Below, piece after piece: positions 25,130 through 33,272 of a stretch of 64,000 nucleotides of DNA (positions are counted from its first letter, which is position 1; every line of letters starts with the position of its first letter). Source of the DNA: Sphingomonas insulae (GTDB lineage Bacteria > Pseudomonadota > Alphaproteobacteria > Sphingomonadales > Sphingomonadaceae); NCBI RefSeq assembly GCF_010450875.1, contig NZ_CP048421.1, positions 62,001-126,000 of the forward strand, written 5' to 3'. The notes under the pieces were generated by a model. That model was not told where the DNA came from. It was given only the letters and a program-made list of their open reading frames with translations, and made no database searches. A program made the translations under genes and the position numbers.

Positions 25130-25698
25130 CCTACGATGTCCCCGCCATCGTCGCGCTCGCGAAAGCCTGTGCGCCGGGGATCGCGACCGAGGCCGTGGTG
25201 CCGCTCGTCCTGACCGAGAGCGGCGGCGACCCGTTGCAGATCAACGTCAACAAGGGACCCCGCGTCCGTGCGGGCTCCGTCGCCGAGGGCGCGGCGATCG
25301 TCCGCCGCTACATGGTGGCGGGATACACGGTCGATGTCGGCCTCGCGCAGATCAACTCCGCCAATTTCGCGCGGCTCGGCGTGACCGTCGAGCAGGCATT
25401 CAAGCCCTGCGTGAATTTGCAGCTCGCCGCGTCCGTGCTTCGACAGGGCTATGGCCTCGCCAGTCGGCATTATGACGGCCTCGACGCGATTTCGGCCACC
25501 TACTCACTCTACAATACCGGCAGTCTGACCCGTGGCCTTCGCAACGGCTATGTCGCTCGCGTCTGGACGGCCGCCACCAACCTGGGTTCGGTCGCAGCGG
25601 CCCCACCCCTTCCCGCCGCTCAAGTGACGCCGTCAGGAGATCGCGACGTCTGGGTCGTCGGGCCGGTCGCGTCGAACCTCGTCGAGGTGTTCAAATGA
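25126..25698 (+). CDS. virB1: VirB1-like lytic transglycosylase
   Basis: A 190-residue protein with the lysozyme-like SLT fold: IATEAVVPLVLTESGGDPLQ (catalytic Glu in TESGG), TVDVGLAQINSANFARLGV and ISATYSLYNTGSL. VirB1 locally cleaves peptidoglycan to let the T4SS channel assemble. No typical signal peptide is seen, so it may be exported by the system itself or the true start may differ. It is coupled to both neighbours by four-base ATGA overlaps. Confidence 0.88.
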   Translation: MTYDVPAIVALAKACAPGIATEAVVPLVLTESGGDPLQINVNKGPRVRAGSVAEGAAIVRRYMVAGYTVDVGLAQINSANFARLGVTVEQAFKPCVNLQLAASVLRQGYGLASRHYDGLDAISATYSLYNTGSLTRGLRNGYVARVWTAATNLGSVAAAPPLPAAQVTPSGDRDVWVVGPVASNLVEVFK

Positions 25699-27002
25699 GC
25701 GCGGATAACAGCATCGCGCGTGGCGGGCGCGAGGCCGATCCCCAAACCGCACAAACCGGCTTCGAGATCCCGCCCGAATTGACGGCGCGGTACGAAGTCC
25801 GGATCATCGAGGCTGCGGGAGGCAGCGAACAGCGGCTCGGGCTCTTCCGGGCCGGCGAGCGCGAACGCCCCGCGATCGAGATCACCGACAACCGTATCGT
25901 CGCGCGCCTCGAGGATGCGGAGACGGTCGCGAGCCTCGTGAAGATCGCCCAGCATAACGGCTGGGATCGGATCGACGTCGAGGGGTCGCCCGAGTTCCGC
26001 CAGACCGTGTGGTCGGCGGCGACCCGCGAGGGCCTGACGGTCAGCGGCTATGAGCCCTCCTTCGCGGAAGCCGAGCGGGTCGAGGCGCTGCGCGGGCAAG
26101 TGGCGGCACGGCGCGAGCGCGAGAGGCCAAGCGAAGCGCCCACTTCCCCCCAAGCTGCTGGCAGCGAGGTGGTCCGACCTGCCCTGGATGCCGATGCCGG
26201 TCGTGATCGCGCCGCACAAGCGCCACCGGCGGAAACAAGCGGACTGGAGCTGTCGGACGGCGATCGACGGCTCCTGCTGACGCTCAGCCGGCACAATGAG
26301 GACCGCAAGGCGCTCTTCGCCATCACTGGCGGGGACAAGGACGCCTTCCAGCGCGACGTCGAGGCCGAGCGGATCGCGCTGAACCGCAAAGCGCTGGAGA
26401 ATGCACTGGAGCGCGCGCTCGAGAGCCCGACGCTGGTAAAAGCGTTCGAGCGGTCAGGCTACGAGCCGGATGCGCTGCGCGAAATGGGCAAGGCGGATGC
26501 CTGGGACCGCGAGGTTGCCGACGCGGTGTATCTCGTCCGGTCTGGCCTCAATCGGTCCGTTCTGGCGCAAGAGACGGGTACGGTCGTATCGCTCGCCGAC
26601 AAGCTAGCCCAAGACCGCGACGGTCCCCCCGTCGCCGAGCCCATCATCGTGGGCCCGGAAGTCGGATCCGCCGGCCGCGCCGCAAGGCCGGACGGGGCAC
26701 GGGATGCCGCCGCCGATCGTCGGCATGGCAGCGACGACCTGGCCGAACTCTTCCTCCATGGCGGCGCGGAGCGGATCGCCGCCGAGCCGCGGCTGGCGAG
26801 CGCCCTTGAGGCCCAGGCGGCGATGGAACGGCATATCGGCGAAGTCTTCGACGGCGACGCGGGCCAGATAGCCTCGGCGAACCTCGAAAGCCGACACATG
26901 ATCTCGGGCGTGCTGCGGCGCGGCCTTGATGTCGCGGTTCGCGAGCCGACGCCGGTTCGGCAGATCGAGCCGATGCAAGCCCAGCCCGACCTGGAGAGGT
27001 GA
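25695..27002 (+). CDS. LPD7-domain protein
   Basis: A 435-residue protein with an N-terminal LPD7-type domain (LTARYEVRIIEAAGGSEQRL, VKIAQHNGWDRIDVEGSPEF, TREGLTVSGYEPSFAEAERV). This is a domain found in large polyvalent and relaxase-associated proteins of conjugative elements. The rest is charged and helical with coiled-coil character (DAFQRDVEAERIALNRKALE). Probably a cytoplasmic transfer accessory or effector carried with DNA. Function is not established. It overlaps virB1 by ATGA. Confidence 0.75.
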   Translation: MSADNSIARGGREADPQTAQTGFEIPPELTARYEVRIIEAAGGSEQRLGLFRAGERERPAIEITDNRIVARLEDAETVASLVKIAQHNGWDRIDVEGSPEFRQTVWSAATREGLTVSGYEPSFAEAERVEALRGQVAARRERERPSEAPTSPQAAGSEVVRPALDADAGRDRAAQAPPAETSGLELSDGDRRLLLTLSRHNEDRKALFAITGGDKDAFQRDVEAERIALNRKALENALERALESPTLVKAFERSGYEPDALREMGKADAWDREVADAVYLVRSGLNRSVLAQETGTVVSLADKLAQDRDGPPVAEPIIVGPEVGSAGRAARPDGARDAAADRRHGSDDLAELFLHGGAERIAAEPRLASALEAQAAMERHIGEVFDGDAGQIASANLESRHMISGVLRRGLDVAVREPTPVRQIEPMQAQPDLER

Positions 27003-27011
27003 CACGCAGCC

Positions 27012-27344
27012 ATGGAGAACCGCATGACGATTCCACCGAAGAAGGGCCGGATGATGTCCGACGCCCGTGCCCGCCAGATCGTCGGCATTGCCGGCGCGCT
27101 GGCGCTGATCTCGATCGCGCAGCCGGCCTTCGCGGACGGCACCGCGATCGAGTCCGGCCTCAATACGATCAAGACGTGGATGGTGACGATCGCATCCGTG
27201 GTCGGCGTCATTGCCGTCATGGCGGTCGGCTACGCCAAGCTCACCGGCCGCATGGACTGGGGCCGCGCCGTCACCGTGCTGATCGGGATCGGCATCATCT
27301 TTTCGGCCGCGACGATCGTCGGCTGGATGGGCGGGTCCGCCTGA
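27012..27344 (+). CDS. virB2: VirB2-type pilin (TrbC/VirB2 family)
   Basis: A 110-residue precursor with a long hydrophobic signal region (GIAGALALISIAQPAFA) and two membrane helices (MVTIASVVGVIAVMAVGYA, VTVLIGIGIIFSAATIVGWM), the standard VirB2 pilin layout. The mature protein would begin near DGTAIESGLN. It forms the conjugative pilus. Start ATG 27012 gives a rather long cytoplasmic leader; ATG at 27024 is possible. Confidence 0.9.
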   Translation: MENRMTIPPKKGRMMSDARARQIVGIAGALALISIAQPAFADGTAIESGLNTIKTWMVTIASVVGVIAVMAVGYAKLTGRMDWGRAVTVLIGIGIIFSAATIVGWMGGSA

Positions 27345-27345
27345 C

Positions 27346-27678
27346 ATGGAGAAGCTGGCGGAAGACAAAGTCTTTCTGGCCATGACCAGGCCATCGGTGT
27401 TCATGGGACTGCCGCTCGAGGCGATCCTGCCGATCATCATGGTCTGCATGGTCGTCTGGGGGATCCTGCATAATCCCTTCTTCCCCCTGGCCCTGTTCGG
27501 CGCGCTGTATTTCCCGGCGCGCATGGTCGTGCATTACGACTTCAACTCGTTCCGGCTCTGGGGCCTGTGGTTCCAGACCGTCTTCCTGTCGAAGAACCGG
27601 AAGTTCTGGGGTGGCGGGAGCTATTCTCCCGTCCGCCTGGGCAAGGCCGTGAAACGCAAACGGTTCGGCAATGACTGA
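27346..27678 (+). CDS. virB3: VirB3 inner-membrane T4SS protein
   Basis: A 110-residue protein of VirB3 type: LAMTRPSVFMGLPLEAILP, then a membrane segment (IIMVCMVVWGILHNPFF), and FPARMVVHYDFNSFRLWGLW at the C-terminal half. It lies one base after virB2 and overlaps virB4 by eight bases. VirB3 associates with VirB4 in the inner membrane complex. Confidence 0.9.
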   Translation: MEKLAEDKVFLAMTRPSVFMGLPLEAILPIIMVCMVVWGILHNPFFPLALFGALYFPARMVVHYDFNSFRLWGLWFQTVFLSKNRKFWGGGSYSPVRLGKAVKRKRFGND

Positions 27679-30037
27679 GACACGGCTCAAGCATAAGACC
27701 ATCGCGGTCCGCGAGGCGGACGACGTCAAGTTCATCCCCTACACCCGGCACATCGACGAGACGCTGGTGGCGCTCGAAGACGGTTCGCTCATGCGAATGT
27801 ACCGCGTCGACGGGCGTCCGTTCGAGACCAGCGATACCGCCGACCTCAACACCTGGCACAACAAGCTCAACATCGCGTGGCGCTCGATCGGCGACGATCG
27901 CGTGGCGCTCTGGACCCATCTCGTGCGAACCGCAACCGACCCGGTCCTGGGAGGCGAGTTCCACTCCGACTTCGCGCGCACGCTCCAGGAGCGGTACGCC
28001 GAAGGGCTCAAGGAGAAGGTGCTCTACCACAACGAGTTCTACGTCACATTGCTCGTGCGGCCGTCCAACATGGCGGGCGACCAGGTGACGCGCCTGTTCC
28101 GCAAGCGCCGGCAAGCCTTCGAGATCGACGATCGCGCGCTGACGATCATGGCGGACAAATGCCGCGACTTCGAGACGCTCCTCGCCGATACCGCGCCGGA
28201 ACGCCTGTCGCTCTACGAGCATGACGGCGTCCTGTTCTCGAAGCCGATGGAGGTATTGCACTTCATCCTGACCGGAGACCGCATCCGCATTCCGCTGCTC
28301 GACGGGCGTCTCGGCCAGGCGCTTTACCAGTCGCGGATCGTGTTCGGCCGCGAGGCGGCGGAGATCCGCTTGCCGCACAAGTCGCACTATCTCGGCATGT
28401 TCGGGGTGCGCGAATATGTCGCCACGACCCGAACGGGACAGTTCAACAGCCTGCTGAAGATCGACTTCCCCTTCGTCCTGACCCAGAGCTTCGCACCTCT
28501 CGTCAAGTCGGTCGCGAGCGAGCGTTTCACCAAGAAGTACAAGCAGATGACGTCGTCCGACGATGCCGGCGTCAGCCAAGCGATCGAGTTGCTCGACGGC
28601 GTCGACGACCTCATGGCGAACCGGTTCGTGATGGGCGAGCACCATTTGTCGATCGCGGTCATCGACGATGATCCGCGGCGCCTGCTCGATCGGCTCTCGA
28701 TCGCGCGCTCGGCCGCGGCCGACACCGGCATGGTCATGGCACGCGAGGACGTCGCGCTCGAGGCCGCGTTCTGGGCCCAGTTGCCCGGCAATTTCCGGAT
28801 GCGGGCACGGCCGGCGGTCATCAACAGCCGAAATTTCGCGGCGCTGAGCCCATTCTATACCTTCCCGGCCGGGCGGAAATCCGGGAACCACTGGGGCGAC
28901 GCCGTGACGCTCCTCAAGACGCGCGCCGGCTCATCCTTCTGGTTTAATTTTCACCGCGCCGATATCGGCCATACGCTGATCATCGGCCCGACCGGCGGCG
29001 GCAAGACGGTGTTGCAGAACTTCCTGCAGGCGCAGCTGGAGAAGACGGGGGCGCGCCAGGTCTTCTTCGACAAGGACCGGGGCGCGGAAATCTTCGTGCG
29101 GGCGTGCGGTGGGACTTACCTCGCGCTGCGCAACGGCGCGCCGACCGGGTTCGCGCCGTTGAAGGGGCTCAGCCCTACGCGACCGAACATCGCGTTCCTC
29201 CGCCAATTCGTCCGCGTGCTGGTGCGGCGCGAGAGCCGCCCGCTGACGGTCGCCGAGGAGCGTCTGATCGACGACGGCCTGGATGCCGTGATGCGGTTGC
29301 CGGGGCCGTCACGCTCTTTCGGAGCCCTTCGCGAGATGCTGGGCTACGCCGATGCCGAAGGGATCGGCGCCAGGCTCGAGCGCTGGTGCCAGGGCGGCGC
29401 GCTTGGCTGGGCGTTCGACGGTCCGGTCGACGAGGTTTCGATGGCGGCCCGCTTCGTCGGATTCGACATGACGCAATTCCTCGAAAATCCCGAGATCCGT
29501 ACCCCGACGATGCTTTACCTGTTCCACCGGGTCGAGGAGCTGCTGGACGGCCAGCGCGTCGTGGTCGACATCGATGAGTTCTGGAAGGCACTGCAGGACG
29601 ACGCGTTTAGGGCGTTCGCGCAGGACGGGCTCAAGACCTTCCGCAAGCGGAACGCCTTCATGGTGTTCGGCACCCAGTCGCCCGCCGACGCCCTGCGGTC
29701 ACCGATTGCGCATTCGATCATCGAGCAGACCGCGACCAAGATCCTGCTGCCGAACGCGGATGCGAAGCGCTCCGACTATTGCGACGGGCTCGGGCTGACG
29801 GATGCCGAGTATCGCCTGATCCGCGAGGACCTGACGCCCGAGAGCCGGTGCTTCCTCGTCAAGCAGGGACACACGTCGATCGTCGCCAAGCTCGATCTCG
29901 GCGCGATGCCCAACGAACTCAAGGTGCTGTCGGGTCGCGAGGAGACCCTCGTCGCCATGGAAGAGGCCATGGCGCTTGCGGGTGACGATCCGGCCCGGTG
30001 GTTGCCTGCCTTCTACGCCGATCAAAGGAGAAGCTGA
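27671..30037 (+). CDS. virB4: VirB4 T4SS ATPase
   Basis: A 788-residue ATPase. Walker A is IIGPTGGGKTVLQNF (about residue 438). Downstream are FFDKDRGAEIFVRACGG and the Walker B region RVVVDIDEFWKALQD, then MVFGTQSPADAL. The length and motif order match VirB4/CagE proteins, which energise pilus assembly and substrate transfer. It overlaps virB3 at the start and is separated from virB5 by one base. Confidence 0.93.
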   Translation: MTETRLKHKTIAVREADDVKFIPYTRHIDETLVALEDGSLMRMYRVDGRPFETSDTADLNTWHNKLNIAWRSIGDDRVALWTHLVRTATDPVLGGEFHSDFARTLQERYAEGLKEKVLYHNEFYVTLLVRPSNMAGDQVTRLFRKRRQAFEIDDRALTIMADKCRDFETLLADTAPERLSLYEHDGVLFSKPMEVLHFILTGDRIRIPLLDGRLGQALYQSRIVFGREAAEIRLPHKSHYLGMFGVREYVATTRTGQFNSLLKIDFPFVLTQSFAPLVKSVASERFTKKYKQMTSSDDAGVSQAIELLDGVDDLMANRFVMGEHHLSIAVIDDDPRRLLDRLSIARSAAADTGMVMAREDVALEAAFWAQLPGNFRMRARPAVINSRNFAALSPFYTFPAGRKSGNHWGDAVTLLKTRAGSSFWFNFHRADIGHTLIIGPTGGGKTVLQNFLQAQLEKTGARQVFFDKDRGAEIFVRACGGTYLALRNGAPTGFAPLKGLSPTRPNIAFLRQFVRVLVRRESRPLTVAEERLIDDGLDAVMRLPGPSRSFGALREMLGYADAEGIGARLERWCQGGALGWAFDGPVDEVSMAARFVGFDMTQFLENPEIRTPTMLYLFHRVEELLDGQRVVVDIDEFWKALQDDAFRAFAQDGLKTFRKRNAFMVFGTQSPADALRSPIAHSIIEQTATKILLPNADAKRSDYCDGLGLTDAEYRLIREDLTPESRCFLVKQGHTSIVAKLDLGAMPNELKVLSGREETLVAMEEAMALAGDDPARWLPAFYADQRRS

Positions 30038-30038
30038 T

Positions 30039-30764
30039 ATGTCGCTCAAGCCCATCGCCTTGCTGGCGGCGATCCCGACCGCGCTCGCTATGTCGACCTC
30101 CCCTGCCGCCGCGCAGGGCATTCCGGTTTTCGATACGACGACGTACCTGCAGGCGCTACAGACCGCACGCCAGACGCTGACGATGGTCGAGCAGGGCAAG
30201 CAGCAGGTCGAGACCGCGACGAACCAGCTGAATTCGCTCCGCAAGCTGACCAACATGAGCGAGATCGCCTCGACCCTGAACCTGCCCCAGGTCCGCAACA
30301 TCCTGCCGACCACCACGATCGATACCGACAGCCTGCTGAGCGGCGACCTGACGGGGATCGGGTCGCTGGGCACGATCGCTGCCAACATCCAGTCGCGCTA
30401 CCGGCTTTCTGCCTCCGGCTCCTCGGACGCCGACGAGGCCTACAACCAGGCCTTGAGGGATTCGACCGGCTCCGCTGCCGTGACCGCCGCCCTCGGCGAG
30501 AACACCCTCAACATCACGCAGGTTCGGATGCAGGGACTGGACCAGCTTCGGCAGCAACTCGCCAGCGCCCGCGACCCGAAAGACGTGATGGATTTGCAGG
30601 CGCGCATCGCAGTCGAGCAGGCGCAACTCCAGAATGACATGCTGAAAATGCAGGCGATCCAGCTGGCGCAGGCTGGACAAGGCAATCTCGCGATCAGCGC
30701 GGGCGAGGTTGCTGCCGGTCGCGACGCCGCAGCTTTCTACGACGCAAACACCCTTAGGAAATGA
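30039..30764 (+). CDS. virB5: VirB5 minor pilin-type protein
   Basis: A 241-residue exported protein with signal peptide ending ...SPAAAQGIPVFD, and the helical VirB5 pattern (YLQALQTARQTLTMVEQGKQ, ANIQSRYRLSASG). VirB5 sits at the pilus tip. AAAGGAG precedes the ATG. Its C-terminal tail (ISAGEVAAGRDAAAFYDANT) is strikingly similar to the tail of the next gene product, the EexN-like lipoprotein. Confidence 0.88.
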   Translation: MSLKPIALLAAIPTALAMSTSPAAAQGIPVFDTTTYLQALQTARQTLTMVEQGKQQVETATNQLNSLRKLTNMSEIASTLNLPQVRNILPTTTIDTDSLLSGDLTGIGSLGTIAANIQSRYRLSASGSSDADEAYNQALRDSTGSAAVTAALGENTLNITQVRMQGLDQLRQQLASARDPKDVMDLQARIAVEQAQLQNDMLKMQAIQLAQAGQGNLAISAGEVAAGRDAAAFYDANTLRK

Positions 30765-31036
30765 GCATGCGCAAATTCCTTCCGCTGTTGGCTCTAGGCC
30801 TTATCTGTGCGTGCCAGCAGCAAGTTACCGTGCCGACAGCCTCCGAGCTGATTGCCAACCGACCGCTCCTCACGGAGTGGCGGGCAAAGTGCGACACTGG
30901 CGAATACAGCCGTCTGGCTCCCGCCCGGAAGAGCGAGCTGTGCTCAACGACGCAGGAGGCAACAATTTCGATCGCCGAAATCGAGGCCGGGAAGAAGGCC
31001 TCCGACTTCTTCGATGCCAACACGAAGCGCCGGTGA
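30761..31036 (+). CDS. eexN: EexN-like entry-exclusion lipoprotein
   Basis: A 91-residue lipoprotein with lipobox LICAC, followed by SELIANRPLLTEWRAKCDTG and LCSTTQEATIS, which match EexN-family lipoproteins encoded between virB5 and virB6 in conjugative elements. The family blocks redundant entry of the same element. Start overlaps the virB5 stop as ATGA. Unusually, the tail (IEAGKKASDFFDANTKRR) mimics the VirB5 C-terminus, which could let it compete for the same partner. Confidence 0.82.
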   Translation: MSMRKFLPLLALGLICACQQQVTVPTASELIANRPLLTEWRAKCDTGEYSRLAPARKSELCSTTQEATISIAEIEAGKKASDFFDANTKRR

Positions 31037-31079
31037 TCGCGTCAGCCTTGGCAACGCGCTGAAAAACAGGGTCTGAAAC

Positions 31080-32144
31080 ATGGCTGCCGCCCCCATCAAC
31101 ATCATGACGCTATTCACGACGATGTACGGCTATGTGGAGGCGTCGATCGCTGGCGCTGTCGCGAGCTTCGGGTCGGGGCTGGTCAGCTTCGTGGCGGCCC
31201 CCCTGGCGCTGGCGGCAACCATCTACTTCCTGCTGCTCGGCTTCGCCGTCCTGCGCGGTGCGATCCAGGCCCCGTTACGCGAACTCGTGTTCCAGGCCGG
31301 CAAGGTCGGCTTCGCGCTCGCGGCGGCCAGCGCCATCGGGTACACGACGTTCGTGGTGAATATCGCCACCAACCTGCCGAGCGAGATCATCGCGGCAGGC
31401 TCGGGCACGCCGGTCACGAACCCGGGCACAACATTCGATACCTATGTCTCCGATACAGGCAAACTTGCCAAGCGGATGCGCGCGGCTAATGCCAAGGTTC
31501 AAGCAATGCCCTCGCAAGGGCTTACCGATGTGCGCACGCCGTTGATCCAACTACGCTGTGCGATCTTCACCTACGGCTGCATCGCCATCCTCTACGTCTT
31601 CGCATTCCTATCGGCCTCCATCGGGTTCTGCATCGTCATCTTCGCGAAGCTGGCGGTATCGATCTGCGTCGCGCTCGCGCCGCTTGCGCTGGCGTGCCTG
31701 CTCTTCAATTCGTCGCGGTGGCTGTTTGACGGCTGGCTGAAGCAAACCGCCAACTACATCCTGCTGATGGTCGTCATGGCGATCATGACCAAGTTCATCA
31801 CCGGTCTCCAGGAAGCGGCAATGGACGGCATAATGGGATCGCTCGGTGACGGCTCCGCCTTCAACTCCCTCGAAGGCACGTACATGAGTCTCAATGCCGA
31901 TTTGATGGTGATCGCGACCATCGTCTGCTGCGCGATCTATATCGTCGGATCGATCTTCTTTTTCCAGTCGCCCTCGATCGCCGCGGGGATCGCCGGCGGC
32001 GCCTCGTCGAGCGGCCACGGCTTCCTGCAAACCGGCGCGAACATGTTGGCCAACCGCCTCATGTTCCGGCGCATCGCCCAAGGCGCCGGACGCCCCGCTA
32101 GCGCGCCTGCAACGACCGGCGGCTCGGTCAGCCGGGCCGCATGA
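31080..32144 (+). CDS. virB6: VirB6 (TrbL-type) polytopic membrane protein
   Basis: A 354-residue protein with about six membrane segments (LVSFVAAPLALAATIYFLLL, AIFTYGCIAILYVFAFLSAS, VIATIVCCAIYIVGSIFFF among them) and a conserved FNSSRWLFDGWLKQTANYI motif. These match VirB6/TrbL, part of the inner-membrane channel. The C-terminus is Ala/Gly rich. It is followed by a micro-ORF beginning as ATGA on its stop. Confidence 0.9.
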   Translation: MAAAPINIMTLFTTMYGYVEASIAGAVASFGSGLVSFVAAPLALAATIYFLLLGFAVLRGAIQAPLRELVFQAGKVGFALAAASAIGYTTFVVNIATNLPSEIIAAGSGTPVTNPGTTFDTYVSDTGKLAKRMRAANAKVQAMPSQGLTDVRTPLIQLRCAIFTYGCIAILYVFAFLSASIGFCIVIFAKLAVSICVALAPLALACLLFNSSRWLFDGWLKQTANYILLMVVMAIMTKFITGLQEAAMDGIMGSLGDGSAFNSLEGTYMSLNADLMVIATIVCCAIYIVGSIFFFQSPSIAAGIAGGASSSGHGFLQTGANMLANRLMFRRIAQGAGRPASAPATTGGSVSRAA

Positions 32145-32221
32145 AGCTCGCCGTGATCGTCGCTTCAAGCATGAACCCGGACACCGCCAGCGCGGCATCG
32201 ATGCGAACGGAGATCGTATGA
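32141..32221 (+). CDS. 26-residue micro-ORF between virB6 and virB7-like gene
   Basis: An ATG overlaps the virB6 stop (ATGA), and its own TGA overlaps the start of the next lipoprotein gene, again as ATGA. The peptide is MKLAVIVASS, then MNPDTASAASMRTEIV: a short basic and hydrophobic start with no known motif. Double four-base coupling suggests that it serves at least to carry ribosomes from virB6 to virB7, and it may also be a small product. No homology claim is made. Confidence 0.5.
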   Translation: MKLAVIVASSMNPDTASAASMRTEIV

Positions 32222-32577
32222 AGAGGCTGATCATTGTGGCGGCAGGCGCGCTAGCGCTTGGCGGATGCGCGGGGGCTCACGTCAAGGCGCCGGTCGTGTG
32301 TGACGGCAAGCATCGCCGTCCTGCCAACCTCTATGGCTCGATCCTGCCGACGCTGCCCGTGCCGCTGCCCGCCTCCCAGAGCGGGGGACAGTCGATGGTG
32401 GTGCCGGGACCGGGACCCGGTCCGCTACCAGCACCGCCACCCGGACCCAGTCCGACGCTTGCGCCGGCACCCGAGACCGGCATGCCCTCGGCCCCGACGT
32501 CGGGATCGCTGGCCGCGCCCGCGACCGCATCACGCACATCGAGCCGGGACGTCGCTTTGTCCTATCTCCCATGCTGA
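32218..32577 (+). CDS. virB7: VirB7-like proline-rich lipoprotein
   Basis: A 119-residue lipoprotein with lipobox LALGGC after a short signal (MKRLIIVAAGALALGG). The rest is very Pro/Gly rich (GPGPGPLPAPPPGPSPTLAP) and probably extended. Position between virB6 and virB8 is that of virB7, the outer-membrane lipoprotein that stabilises VirB9. It is longer than typical VirB7 (~40-60 residues) and assignment rests mostly on synteny and lipobox. Confidence 0.7.
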   Translation: MKRLIIVAAGALALGGCAGAHVKAPVVCDGKHRRPANLYGSILPTLPVPLPASQSGGQSMVVPGPGPGPLPAPPPGPSPTLAPAPETGMPSAPTSGSLAAPATASRTSSRDVALSYLPC

Positions 32578-32593
32578 CGAAGGGAACGACGCC

Positions 32594-33271
32594 ATGGGCG
32601 CGGTGAAGTCCGAGGATAAGGACAAATATTTCGAGACATCGAGGACGTGGGAATACGACCGGATGCGGGCCGCGATCCAGTCGAGGCGGATTGCCTGGGG
32701 TGTCGCGGCGGGTGCCACCGTGCTCGCCGTCGTCGCGGTCTTTGCGCTGGCGATGCTGACGCCGCTCAAGACGGTCCAACCGTATGTCATCCGGGTCGAC
32801 AGGACGTCGGGTGAGACCGAGATCGTGACCGCGCTCAAGGGACCGCAGCCGCGTACCTATGACGAGGCGGTCAACCGCTATTTCATCTCGCAATATGTCC
32901 GGCTGCGCGAGGGGTGGCTCAACGATGCCGCCCGGGAGAACGCCTATTCCGTGATGCTCATGAGCGACCAGGCCGAAGCCAGTCGCTATCTCGCCGGCGT
33001 CCAGTCGAACAACAGGAACGCGCCGTCCAACATCTACGGCGACAAGGGCTACGTCTCGATCGCGATCCGGACGATCAGCTTCCTCAGCCCGACCGTGGCG
33101 CAGGTCCGCTACACCAAGATCATCACGTTCGGGCAGAACGCCCCGGTCGCGCAGAATTGGAACGCGATACTGACGTTCAAATACACGACAGCCCCTGAGC
33201 ATGAAAAGGATCGGAACCTCAATCCGCTCGGCTTCCAGGTCGTGAACTACCGCTCTGATCCGGAGGCGTGA
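32594..33271 (+). CDS. virB8: VirB8 T4SS assembly factor
   Basis: A 225-residue bitopic protein: short cytoplasmic N-terminus (YFETSRTWEYDRMRAAIQSR), one membrane helix (VAAGATVLAVVAVFALAML), and a periplasmic NTF2-like domain (TYDEAVNRYFISQYVRLREG, QVRYTKIITFG). This is the VirB8 pattern; it nucleates the inner membrane complex. ATG 32594 follows GGAACGACGCC, a fair ribosome site. Confidence 0.9.
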   Translation: MGAVKSEDKDKYFETSRTWEYDRMRAAIQSRRIAWGVAAGATVLAVVAVFALAMLTPLKTVQPYVIRVDRTSGETEIVTALKGPQPRTYDEAVNRYFISQYVRLREGWLNDAARENAYSVMLMSDQAEASRYLAGVQSNNRNAPSNIYGDKGYVSIAIRTISFLSPTVAQVRYTKIITFGQNAPVAQNWNAILTFKYTTAPEHEKDRNLNPLGFQVVNYRSDPEA

Positions 33272-33272
33272 C

